From Candidatus Woesearchaeota archaeon CG10_big_fil_rev_8_21_14_0_10_32_9 (lineage in GTDB: Archaea; Nanobdellota; Nanobdellia; Woesearchaeales; 21-14-0-10-32-9), in contig PCYF01000036.1 of NCBI GenBank assembly GCA_002762915.1, forward strand, positions 1 through 14,788: a stretch of 14,788 bases of DNA, written 5' to 3'. Under the pieces are notes generated by a model. The model was not told the DNA's origin and ran no database searches. It saw only the letters and a program-made list of their open reading frames with translations. Within the stretch, counting starts at the first letter, position 1. Each line of letters opens with the position of its first letter. Positions 1-6,734 of this stretch are shown piece by piece. The position numbers and the translations under genes were made by a program.

Positions 1-1821
1 GCCGTTCTATTTATTCCATTAACAAAGCTTCCTTTTATTATTTCTAATATGTGGCGTATGAAAGCCAGCAATCAAATGGTTTTGAGTATTTTTTATGTTG
101 TAACATATATGCGACACACTCCTAACTTAGAATTAGCAATTGATTTTGCCGCAGAACATTTATCTCCCCCGTTATCTCTTGATTTTAAAAAAATTATTTG
201 GGATATTGAAACAGGCAAGTTTGATAATGTCAATCAATCTTTAGATTATTATCTTTTGACGTGGAGAAAATGGAATCCTGAATTTATTGAAAGCATGCAT
301 CTTATTCAAAGCAGTTTATATGAATCTTCTGAAACTAGAAGAATAGATGCGCTTGATAAAAGTCTAACAGTTATTCTTGATGAGACTTATGAAAAAATGT
401 TGCATTTCACTCATGACTTGAAAGGTCCTATGACTGCATTGCACATGCTTGGAATTGTTTTACCTATTCTTGGATTAGTTATTCTTCCTTTGCTTACTGC
501 GTTCGTTCCTGAAACAAAATGGTATCATCTCTTTGCATTATACAATATAGCACTTCCTGTTCTTGTTTATTATATGGGTCGACAAATTTTATCCACTCGT
601 CCAACAGGTTATGGTGGAATAGATATTGAGAGTTTGAAAGGAAAAATCGACATAGATCACGTAGATCTTAATTTTTCTTCTCGTTCTTCTGTTTCTTTGA
701 CTCCTGCAATTGCTGCGACTTTTGTAATTGTTTCGTTTTTATTTATCGGATTTCTTCCACTTTTAATTCACGGACTAAATCCAAATTTTGATATTTATTT
801 ATCTGGCCAGGGAATTACCACTCCACAAGATATCGACAGAGATGTACCTGTTTATGCTAAGTTTCTTGATTATCGTGCAGAGTTGATTTCTGGAGAACCT
901 TCAGGACAAGTTATTGGTCCTTATGGTTTGGGCGCGAGTCTTCTCAGTTTATTTCTTCCGTTAGGATTGGGTCTCGGTTTTGGACTTTATTACAAATGGA
1001 AAACATCTAATCTAACTAAACTTAAAGAAGAAACTGCTAAACTTGAAGAAGAATTTGCTTCAGCATTATTTCAATTAGGAAACAGATTAGCAGATGGAAT
1101 TCCTGCAGAAATTGCATTTAGTAGCGTTGCTAAAGTTATGCAAGGTTCTCAATCAGGCATATTTTTTGAAATGGTTTCTGCAAATATTATAAAAAGAGGA
1201 ATGGGTGTAGAATCAGCTATATTTGATAGAGAGTATGGTGCAATTCATCATTTTCCTTCTAGCATAATTGAGAGCAGTATGAAAGTTTTTATTGAAAGCA
1301 GTAAAAAAGGTCCTTTAATTGCAAGTCAAGCACTTATTACTGTTGCTGAGTACATTAAATCAATGCATCGTGTTGATGAACGTCTTCAAGATTTAATGGC
1401 AGATATTTTAAGCAGCATGAAGAGTCAGATTAGTTTCTTAACGCCAGTTATCTCTGGAATAGTTGTTGGAATAACCAGCATGATTAGTCAGATTCTTGGT
1501 AGTTTAAGTGAAAAAGTAGCAGAATTTAATCAAGGAACTGATAACGCTATTTCTGCCGCAGGTATTTTGAGTATGTTCGGTTCTGGAGGAGTTCCTACAT
1601 ATTATTTCCAAGCTATTGTTGGCCTTTATGTTGTTCAGATTACTTTTGTTTTAAGTATTTTAATTAGTGGAATTCAACACGGAGCAGATAAAATTAGTGA
1701 GATGGAAGTAATTGGTAAGAATCTGCTTATCTCTACGTTGCTCTACATCGTTATTGCAGGATTGTTTACAATTGGATTTAGTTTCATTGCTGGAAGTGTA
1801 AGTATTAATATTGCTAATTAA
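1..1821 (+). CDS. Archaeal type IV pilus/archaellum-type platform protein (T2SSF, ArlJ/TadC-like), 5' end outside window
   Basis: Likely the inner-membrane platform of a type IV pilus-like or archaellum-like machine, which couples a cytoplasmic ATPase to pilin assembly. The frame is open from base 1: 16 codons precede the first in-window ATG at 49, and that ATG has no clear ribosome site, so the gene very probably starts upstream. Counting from the Met at 49, hydrophobic segments lie near residues 128-151, 158-180, 217-242, 290-315, 460-483, 521-543 and 557-582. Two soluble helical T2SSF units lie before and between them (about 10-125 and 333-458). The second carries the usual pattern of a short helical repeat with LADGIPAEIAF and a GMGVESAIF-like turn. 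Two T2SSF units in one chain is the ArlJ/archaeal PilC arrangement. Two pilin-like genes lie convergent just downstream. The exact system (archaellum, pilus or Tad-like) cannot be told without the missing ATPase. Confidence 0.82.
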   Translation, partial: AVLFIPLTKLPFIISNMWRMKASNQMVLSIFYVVTYMRHTPNLELAIDFAAEHLSPPLSLDFKKIIWDIETGKFDNVNQSLDYYLLTWRKWNPEFIESMHLIQSSLYESSETRRIDALDKSLTVILDETYEKMLHFTHDLKGPMTALHMLGIVLPILGLVILPLLTAFVPETKWYHLFALYNIALPVLVYYMGRQILSTRPTGYGGIDIESLKGKIDIDHVDLNFSSRSSVSLTPAIAATFVIVSFLFIGFLPLLIHGLNPNFDIYLSGQGITTPQDIDRDVPVYAKFLDYRAELISGEPSGQVIGPYGLGASLLSLFLPLGLGLGFGLYYKWKTSNLTKLKEETAKLEEEFASALFQLGNRLADGIPAEIAFSSVAKVMQGSQSGIFFEMVSANIIKRGMGVESAIFDREYGAIHHFPSSIIESSMKVFIESSKKGPLIASQALITVAEYIKSMHRVDERLQDLMADILSSMKSQISFLTPVISGIVVGITSMISQILGSLSEKVAEFNQGTDNAISAAGILSMFGSGGVPTYYFQAIVGLYVVQITFVLSILISGIQHGADKISEMEVIGKNLLISTLLYIVIAGLFTIGFSFIAGSVSINIAN

Positions 1822-1882
1822 AGAATTCTATACCACAATAATTAGAATAAATTAAAAAAGTAAATATAGCAAAAGACACTTA

Positions 1883-1912
1883 GAAAAATATTTTTAAAAT
1901 ATTTTTTTAATC
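1883..1912 (+). terminator. T-rich convergent intergenic terminator region
   Basis: Between the two convergent stop codons the plus strand carries runs of T inside two copies of the palindromic AAAATATTTT-type motif. Oligo-T tracts are the usual archaeal termination signal, so this could end the plus-strand platform gene. On the minus strand a further T run (complement of A/T tracts near 1850-1860) could end the adhesin transcript. There is no GC-rich stem. Confidence 0.35.
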
Positions 1913-3823
1913 TATTTTATTTTCTTCCGTTCCAAAACTTACAAGCGTGTCTTGGTTTTCAACCATTTGGTAATCTTGTTGTATCCAATCATCACTTCTT
2001 GCAATATTTGAAACTCTTATCTCATCAATCGATCCATTATAATAATTTAAACTTCTGTATCCTGCTCGCACAGATGGCCCATCAGTTCTTAAGAAATCTA
2101 AGTTTGATGTTGATTGTCCATTAATTACAGAGTCAACATATACTTTTAAGCCATACGTATTTTTAGTTCCATCCCATTTTGCGACAATATAATACCATTT
2201 GTCTGTCCAGGATGCTAATGTTGTTGTTACAGCATTTCTAATAGTTCCGTTATCAATATCAAAATATAACTTATCATTTCCTTTGTAGTATGAAAGAACA
2301 TATGCTCCTGTTGTTGTCGCACCACTTAAACCATCTCCTCTTCCAAAAATGTACCAGTTTTTATCATAAAAACTAGGATTACCTGGAATTTTAAGCCATA
2401 ATTGAAGAGTTATTGGTCCAGAAATATTTAAACTTTGATCATTTCCAAAATCAATATAATCATTTATTCCGTCGTAATTATATGATCCTCCAAGTTGGTT
2501 ATTAATTCTTTTTGCAGACCAATCATCAACGGTAAAATTTGAACCTGGAATCATTCCGTCAGCCCAAATTCTACATGTTACTGCAGCCACAGGTGCAGAT
2601 GTTACTATAAATGTAACTAAGTTAGTTCCTTGCTGTAATGTTTTTATATTTGTTATTATAGTATAAGGTGCTACTCCTGTCGTATAACATCCTGTGTTTG
2701 CAGACGTTAATCCAGAACCAGCAAAGTCTATATCTAAAACCATTTGTATTTTATCTCCAACAGAATAATATTGATCATTTCCACTTAATCCTAAATGATA
2801 TACTCCTGCACTTCCAGTTCCAGAATCCACTACTTTAACTCTACCTGAATCTATACTTATTGTTGAACCTGAACTTGCCCCAAAAGAAGATATATTATCA
2901 CAAGTAGGAGTTTTTAGTGTTTCTGGGCTTAGTCCTACTTCCCAGGCAGGCATACTTGCTCCGCTTCCTCCTCCAAGTTGTCCTTCGTTGTTATTTGCTG
3001 TTGAATCACTTTCTATTGTTGAATTATCTTCAAAATGCTGAACTATTGCAAAGTTTTTATCCCATACTGCTGATTCGGCAGGAGTAGAAAATGGTCCGGG
3101 ATTATTATAATACATACATATTTTATTTTCGCCAATTGTAAGCGAGGGAATTTTTACCCAAAAATATGCGCTAGCAGAAGTATAAGATCCTAATTCATAA
3201 TCAAGACTAATTCCTCCTGAACTATTACATCTTCCGTTCAAAAAAGTTACATCACCAAAATCTGGTTGCATATTTTGTGCTTTAGGAATTACAAGAAATA
3301 CAGGGTAACTTGTCAAAACAGTTGAGCCAGTATTATTTATTATTACTTCTTTTCTGTTCAAGTATAACGCATTCCACCACGTTTGTGTTTTTATAGATGG
3401 CTCATAAAGTTCCAAAAGACAATCAGTTTGAGAAAGACATCTTTTTCTTAAAGAATTTTCGCCAGGACCTAAATTTGTATAATTCAAAAGAGGTTGACCT
3501 GATAAAAAGTAGACATATTGTTCGCCCAAATAATGTATTACAATTTCTCTTCCGTCAGGAGAACTGATATCATATACATTTCCTCTAATCGTTGATGGTA
3601 ATGAAAATGTTCTAGAATATTGAGTGGGCGATGCTTCTGCTAACGAAAGTTCTGTTGTTAAAATATTTGCAACTTGTTTTATTTCTTCTCTGTTTTTATC
3701 TTTTTGTAAGCCTAGCAAAGTTGTTTGAAGTAAATAAAAAATTATCAGAACGAATAAAAGTGCAAAGCCTAACAACATTATAAATTCAAATGCTGATTGC
3801 CCTCTTTTATTTGAAATCATCAT
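1907..3823 (-). CDS. Pilin-leader adhesin: class III signal peptide, DUF2341, and LamG domain with an inserted beta-sandwich
   Basis: Predicted surface adhesin carried on a pilin-like stem. The N-terminus reads NKRG|QSAFEF followed by about 24 hydrophobic residues: a class III signal peptide with Gln at +1 and Glu at +5, cut by an archaeal prepilin peptidase. Residues 148-245 look like DUF2341 (WWNALYLNRKEV start, WVKIP and MYYNNPG near the end). A LamG/concanavalin A-like domain starts near 256 (IVQHFEDNSTIESDST), is interrupted, and resumes at about 446-620 (YNYDGINDYIDFGN, NGSIDEIRVSN, ARSDDWIQQDYQ). The interruption, about 286-442, looks like a separate carbohydrate-binding-type jelly roll ending FTVDDWSAKRI. 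Starts at 3823 and 3820 are adjacent ATGs; an AGAAGGAT site at 3828-3835 fits the second better. Probably co-transcribed with the small pilin 40 bp upstream. The ligand is unknown. Confidence 0.85.
   Translation of the reverse strand: MMISNKRGQSAFEFIMLLGFALLFVLIIFYLLQTTLLGLQKDKNREEIKQVANILTTELSLAEASPTQYSRTFSLPSTIRGNVYDISSPDGREIVIHYLGEQYVYFLSGQPLLNYTNLGPGENSLRKRCLSQTDCLLELYEPSIKTQTWWNALYLNRKEVIINNTGSTVLTSYPVFLVIPKAQNMQPDFGDVTFLNGRCNSSGGISLDYELGSYTSASAYFWVKIPSLTIGENKICMYYNNPGPFSTPAESAVWDKNFAIVQHFEDNSTIESDSTANNNEGQLGGGSGASMPAWEVGLSPETLKTPTCDNISSFGASSGSTISIDSGRVKVVDSGTGSAGVYHLGLSGNDQYYSVGDKIQMVLDIDFAGSGLTSANTGCYTTGVAPYTIITNIKTLQQGTNLVTFIVTSAPVAAVTCRIWADGMIPGSNFTVDDWSAKRINNQLGGSYNYDGINDYIDFGNDQSLNISGPITLQLWLKIPGNPSFYDKNWYIFGRGDGLSGATTTGAYVLSYYKGNDKLYFDIDNGTIRNAVTTTLASWTDKWYYIVAKWDGTKNTYGLKVYVDSVINGQSTSNLDFLRTDGPSVRAGYRSLNYYNGSIDEIRVSNIARSDDWIQQDYQMVENQDTLVSFGTEENKID
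2486..2980. repeat. 12-bp direct repeat pair bracketing the inserted domain
   Basis: TCCTCCAAGTTG occurs at 2486-2497 and again at 2969-2980, exactly 483 bp (161 codons) apart and in the same frame. Both copies encode Gln-Leu-Gly-Gly in the minus-strand adhesin gene. They flank the beta-sandwich that splits its LamG domain. Confidence 0.85.
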
Positions 3824-3863
3824 ATTAATCCTTCTAAATTATGGTAACATTTTATGATTTAGA

Positions 3864-4316
3864 TCATACTTTTTTTACAATCACTTGTGAGCCGTTTGAT
3901 TCTATTTTTATTTTATTTATTCCTTCAGAGAAATTTAGATTGCAATAAGTGCTACAAGATGTGTTTGTTATTGATGTTATGTTAAATCTATCAAAAAAGA
4001 ATACAACTTGCGATACTCCTTTTGCTGTTGAATATGTAAAATACAATTCATTCCCCGTGTTTATTCCTGCTTCTTGAAATGATTGAGGAAAACTAAATTC
4101 TAGAGTTACCCAAGAACCTTTACCCACAACATACATTTCCTCTGCTTTATTTTGAAGTGTGGTTCCTATTAAATTTAATTGTCCTGAAGTTATAGTGTCT
4201 GTTGTAGATTTAGAGTAATTTAGAAATAACATTGTACTAGGTATAAGAATTAATAGAGCTATACTTATTATTGATAAGTACTCCATTGCACTTTGTGCTT
4301 TTTTACTTATTTTCAG
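3864..4316 (-). CDS. Small type IV pilin-like protein, probable CTG start
   Basis: Small pilin-like surface protein. The first ATG (4286) falls inside the conserved leader, so it cannot give a functional pilin. Reading upstream in frame gives KISKKA|QSAMEYLSII, a textbook class III signal peptide (Gln +1, Glu +5), followed by a hydrophobic helix to about residue 32. The frame is open back to a stop at 4332-4334 with no ATG, GTG or TTG between. An AGAGGTG Shine-Dalgarno site (4324-4330) sits 7 nt before an in-frame CTG at 4314-4316, and a TATA box lies at 4361-4370, so CTG is the best start (about 150 residues). The C-terminal part is beta-rich, with two Cys close together (SCSTYC). It is followed after 40 bp by the LamG adhesin, likely in one transcript. 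Sure of the pilin class, less sure of the start codon. Confidence 0.8.
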   Translation of the reverse strand: MKISKKAQSAMEYLSIISIALLILIPSTMLFLNYSKSTTDTITSGQLNLIGTTLQNKAEEMYVVGKGSWVTLEFSFPQSFQEAGINTGNELYFTYSTAKGVSQVVFFFDRFNITSITNTSCSTYCNLNFSEGINKIKIESNGSQVIVKKV

Positions 4317-4323
4317 GATAAAA

Positions 4324-4330
4324 CACCTCT
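4324..4330 (-). promoter_or_regulatory. Shine-Dalgarno site that decides the pilin start
   Basis: On the minus strand this reads AGAGGTG, a good match to the archaeal anti-Shine-Dalgarno. It sits 7 nt from an in-frame CTG but about 37 nt from the first ATG, so it supports initiation upstream of that ATG. Confidence 0.7.
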
Positions 4331-4360
4331 TTTAGCTCTTTTTCTACTTTCTTCTCTTTT

Positions 4361-4370
4361 TATTTATATT
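4361..4370 (-). promoter_or_regulatory. TATA box of the pilin-adhesin unit
   Basis: The minus strand reads AATATAAATA. A start site about 26 nt downstream (near 4338) would leave a leader of roughly 20 nt containing the AGAGGTG site. Confidence 0.5.
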
Positions 4371-4425
4371 ATTTGATGCTTCTTTTTTATAAATGTTTAG
4401 TTTGATTTTTAAGTTAAACGAAACG

Positions 4426-4434
4426 TTTATATAA
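4426..4434 (+). promoter_or_regulatory. TATA box of the 4480 gene
   Basis: TTTATATAA preceded by a purine-rich CGAAAC stretch that could act as a BRE. Transcription starting about 26 bp downstream (near 4456) would leave a leader of about 23 nt with a GGTG at 4466-4469. Confidence 0.6.
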
Positions 4435-4479
4435 ATATGAGATTGATTATAAAATGAACTTACTGGTGCTTTAATCAAA

Positions 4480-4926
4480 ATGGGACTTTTCGAATCTGTA
4501 CCTCCACTCATCAAAATCATTCTAATAGTTGCAGGAGCAGTTGCATTTATTTCTATAATTTCCTCAGTTATTTCTGGCATGAACAAATCTTATGGAAATT
4601 GTCAAAATGTGAGCATAGAAGTTGGTCAAATTAATAATAAAGATGGAATTTGCTATAGTGTTAACAAAGCAACTTTGCGAATGGCTTTAACAAATACTGG
4701 ATCCTCTCCAATTCATTCATTCATTTACGTTAGCGATGGAGAAACTAGAGAAGAACTAATTATTCCACGATCAAGTTTAAATGTTGGAAAGAGCACAGAA
4801 TTAAATGCTCAATTTGCGAGAGATAAAAACCCAACTGTGCGACTTATTCCTAGAGTAGAAACAGAATCAGGTGTGATAAGTTGCGAAGATAAATCTATTT
4901 TCAAAGTTAATGTCATTAATTGTTAA
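4480..4926 (+). CDS. Single-pass membrane protein with small extracellular beta domain (unknown, FlaF/pilus-accessory-like)
   Basis: Not recognised as a named family. The chain has a short polar N-terminus, one hydrophobic helix (about residues 9-33), and a roughly 115-residue outer part with an alternating beta pattern such as ATLRMALTNTGSSPIHSF and KSTELNAQF, as in Ig-like or CARDB-like surface folds. Four cysteines (41, 58, 135, 148) lie on the predicted outer side and could form two disulfides, one closing the C-terminus. There is no class III cleavage motif, so it is probably a permanently anchored protein and not a pilin. Its topology resembles archaellum stator proteins (FlaF/FlaG), and it sits divergent to two pilin-like genes, which suggests an accessory role in the same appendage. 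That role is inference. Confidence 0.7.
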   Translation: MGLFESVPPLIKIILIVAGAVAFISIISSVISGMNKSYGNCQNVSIEVGQINNKDGICYSVNKATLRMALTNTGSSPIHSFIYVSDGETREELIIPRSSLNVGKSTELNAQFARDKNPTVRLIPRVETESGVISCEDKSIFKVNVINC

Positions 4927-4971
4927 TCAAAAAGGGGTAAAAATAAAAACAGATACCCACATTCTACACTT

Positions 4972-5778
4972 ATGAAGATTGAATTGTTTATCGATAAGAG
5001 TCTTGAAGAAAATGCACAAGAGTATTATGAGCGTGCTAAAAAAGCAAAGAAAAAGCTTACAGGAGCAAAACAAGCATTAGAAGAGACTAGAAAAAAAGCA
5101 AATCTCGAATTAAAGAAAAAAGAAGCAAGTGCTTTGAAAAGTAAACTGGTTACTCTTGAAAAGTCTAGGAAAAAAGAGTGGTACGAAAAATTCAGATGGT
5201 TTTTATCAAGCGATAATTTTTTAGTAATTGGCGGAAGAGATGCTTCCACTAACGAGATTGTTGTAAAAAAACACATGGATCAGGATGATTTAGTCTATCA
5301 TACAGATGCTCCTGGAAGTCCTTTTGTTATTATTAAAAATCCTGATAAAAAGGAAATTCCTAAAGAAACAAAAGAAGAAGCTGCTTGTTTTGCTGCAACA
5401 TTTAGTAAAGCCTGGGACTTAGGAATCAAGAGAGTTGAAGTATTTGAAGTTGATCCTGAACAAGTATCGAAACAAGCTAAATCAGGAGAATACATTTCTA
5501 AAGGCGCATTCATGGTACAAGGAAAACGTACACATTATACACCTGTATTAAGCTTAGCTGTTGGTTATTTTAACGAGCCTAGTTCTCCTGGATTAAAAGT
5601 AATTATGTCTGGTCCTGAAAGTGCAGTAAAGAAAAAATGTGAAAAGAGCATTTCTTTAACCCAAGGAGACTTAAAAAAGGGAGATGTAGCGAAATTATTG
5701 ATGAAAAAATTTGATCTTGCATCAAATGAATCTATTCTATCTTGTCTTCCCTCTGGAAAGTTCTCAGTAAAAAAATAG
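4972..5778 (+). CDS. NFACT-R domain protein lacking the NFACT-N half (RqcH/NEMF-related)
   Basis: C-terminal half of the NFACT/RqcH/Rqc2/NEMF architecture. Full proteins bind stalled large ribosomal subunits and recruit tRNA for C-terminal tailing. Residues 7-66 match the start of the middle coiled-coil (IDKSLEENAQEYYERAKK, then GAKQALEET). Residues 68-185 match NFACT-R: KEWYEKFRWF, VIGGRDASTNE, a DDLVYHTDAPGSP segment, and YISKGAFMVQGKRTHYTP. The 268-residue chain begins just where the NFACT-N and HhH parts would normally end, and there is no room upstream for them (only 45 bp to the previous gene). The ATG at 4972 has no Shine-Dalgarno but an A/T-rich TATA-like stretch at about 4938-4948, so it is probably leaderless. 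Without NFACT-N it should not do tRNA-directed tailing alone; it may partner with a separate N-half or bind RNA only. Confidence 0.85.
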   Translation: MKIELFIDKSLEENAQEYYERAKKAKKKLTGAKQALEETRKKANLELKKKEASALKSKLVTLEKSRKKEWYEKFRWFLSSDNFLVIGGRDASTNEIVVKKHMDQDDLVYHTDAPGSPFVIIKNPDKKEIPKETKEEAACFAATFSKAWDLGIKRVEVFEVDPEQVSKQAKSGEYISKGAFMVQGKRTHYTPVLSLAVGYFNEPSSPGLKVIMSGPESAVKKKCEKSISLTQGDLKKGDVAKLLMKKFDLASNESILSCLPSGKFSVKK

Positions 5779-5802
5779 TGGGTCAAATCAAATAATCGAA
5801 GT

Positions 5803-5810
5803 ATTTAAAA
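5803..5810 (+). promoter_or_regulatory. TATA box for the YhbY-like gene
   Basis: ATTTAAAA preceded by a purine-rich TCGAAG. Its centre lies about 27 bp before the ATG at 5834, and no Shine-Dalgarno site is visible, so the mRNA is probably leaderless. Confidence 0.6.
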
Positions 5811-5833
5811 GACCATTATTATTTCTTCTGTTT

Positions 5834-6079
5834 ATGAATGTTCAAAAAGAAATGCCAAGTGTACAACTAGGTAAAAAAGGTTATAGTTCTTTTTTCTTAG
5901 ATGAGATTTTAAAATATCTTAAAAAAAATTCGGCACTAAAAATTAAAATATTAAAGAATTCTCTTGAAAACAACAATAAGGATGATCTTGTTAAGCTAAT
6001 TGTTGATGAAGTATCTAAAAGATTTTCAATTGAACATAAAGTTGTTGGGAACGTCTTATTTTTAGAAAGAATAAAGTAA
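5834..6079 (+). CDS. YhbY/CRS1-YhbY (CRM) domain RNA-binding protein
   Basis: A stand-alone CRM domain of 81 residues, the usual size. Members bind structured RNA, and bacterial YhbY associates with the pre-50S subunit. The match runs along nearly the whole chain: VQLGKKGYSSFFLDEI with the GKKG loop (a GxxG signature), a helix, LKIKILKNS, a second helix (DLVKLIVDEVSKRF), and a closing strand VVGNVLFLERIK that resembles the family's V-GN-hhLYR ending. A promoter of its own and a leaderless start are likely. It lies 55 bp after the NFACT-R gene and its stop is 15 bp from the convergent stop of the next gene. The archaeal role is not established; ribosome assembly or RNA chaperoning is the best guess. 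Confidence 0.85.
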   Translation: MNVQKEMPSVQLGKKGYSSFFLDEILKYLKKNSALKIKILKNSLENNNKDDLVKLIVDEVSKRFSIEHKVVGNVLFLERIK

Positions 6080-6094
6080 ACTATTATTCACACA

Positions 6095-6667
6095 TTAATA
6101 CTTAAATCGATTTATATCTTCGTCCAATTTTTGAAGTAAGTTTGATGCTCTTGATAAATAATTAGAAGAGTCGTATTGTTTTATTGATTGATATGGATTT
6201 TCTTTTTTTATTTTTTCTATGTTATATGCAACACTACTCAAAAAGTTTCTTTCTTCTGGAGAAATAAAGTTTCCTTCCGCCTTAGTCACAAGTTCTTTCA
6301 CTCTAGAATATAAATTATAATCCGTTAATTCATATATATTCATAGGCTGAACATTTTTAGAATAGTTCACAACAGTGTTTTCTTGTTCGCTCCAAGTTTT
6401 TGTTCCTTCTAGCGTTTGTTCGAGTGATCTTTCTTTGTCTTCTTTGTGTTTTTTTTCTTGTTCTTCTAGATATTCTTTTTGATCTTCAAGACTTAATTGA
6501 TCTATTGCTTCTAAAAGTTCTCTGTTCAGTTTTTCGGCCTCACTTTTTGAATTTTCTTCTAATTCTTTTAGTTCTTGCTGTCTTTTTTGTTTTAGTGCTT
6601 CAATTACTTCTATCTTTTTTTGTAAAGGCATTTTATCAAAAGGAACAATTGTTTCAGACATTTTCAT
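6095..6667 (-). CDS. Coiled-coil hypothetical protein
   Basis: Function not recognised. The 190-residue chain is soluble, highly charged and helical. Residues about 13-90 are Glu/Lys/Leu-rich with heptad-like spacing (KKIEVIEALKQKRQQELKEL, then LNRELLEAIDQLSLEDQKEY), indicating a coiled coil. A central polar segment with NYSKNVQPMNIYELTD follows, then a C-terminal helical part (about 115-190). ATGs at 6667 and 6661 are both possible; no Shine-Dalgarno is visible. An A/T-rich TATA-like stretch near 6688-6696 on the minus strand would suit a leaderless start. It lies 67 bp downstream of the large unknown gene in the same direction and may work with it. Confidence 0.7.
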   Translation of the reverse strand: MKMSETIVPFDKMPLQKKIEVIEALKQKRQQELKELEENSKSEAEKLNRELLEAIDQLSLEDQKEYLEEQEKKHKEDKERSLEQTLEGTKTWSEQENTVVNYSKNVQPMNIYELTDYNLYSRVKELVTKAEGNFISPEERNFLSSVAYNIEKIKKENPYQSIKQYDSSNYLSRASNLLQKLDEDINRFKY

Positions 6668-6734
6668 GAGAAAGACAATCCAAATTAAAAATATTTAGAT
6701 TGTTTAAGTAAAATGATTAAAAAATTCAAATATC

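Noticed and set aside
1883..1912. AAAATATTTT palindromes as a regulatory operator
   Set aside because: They lie between two convergent stop codons, where a T-rich terminator is the simpler explanation.
2486..2980. The 12-bp repeat pair as target-site duplication of an insertion sequence
   Set aside because: The DNA between is a single continuous reading frame with a binding-type fold, no transposase and no terminal inverted repeats.
4454..4474. Tiny ATG frame (MNLLVL then stop) before the 4480 gene, possibly a leader peptide
   Set aside because: Six codons, probably at or before the transcription start predicted from the TATA box, and no attenuator structure seen.
4344..4586. Minus-strand open frame overlapping the divergent promoters and the 4480 gene
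   Set aside because: Its N-terminal part is antisense to the membrane helix of the 4480 gene and the rest is A/T-rich intergenic DNA translated as Lys/Asn/Ile; no family signal.
6400..6669. Plus-strand Leu/Phe-rich open frame that looks like a membrane protein
   Set aside because: It is the antisense of Glu/Lys-rich coiled-coil codons on the minus strand, which automatically read as Leu/Phe; no promoter or ribosome site of its own.
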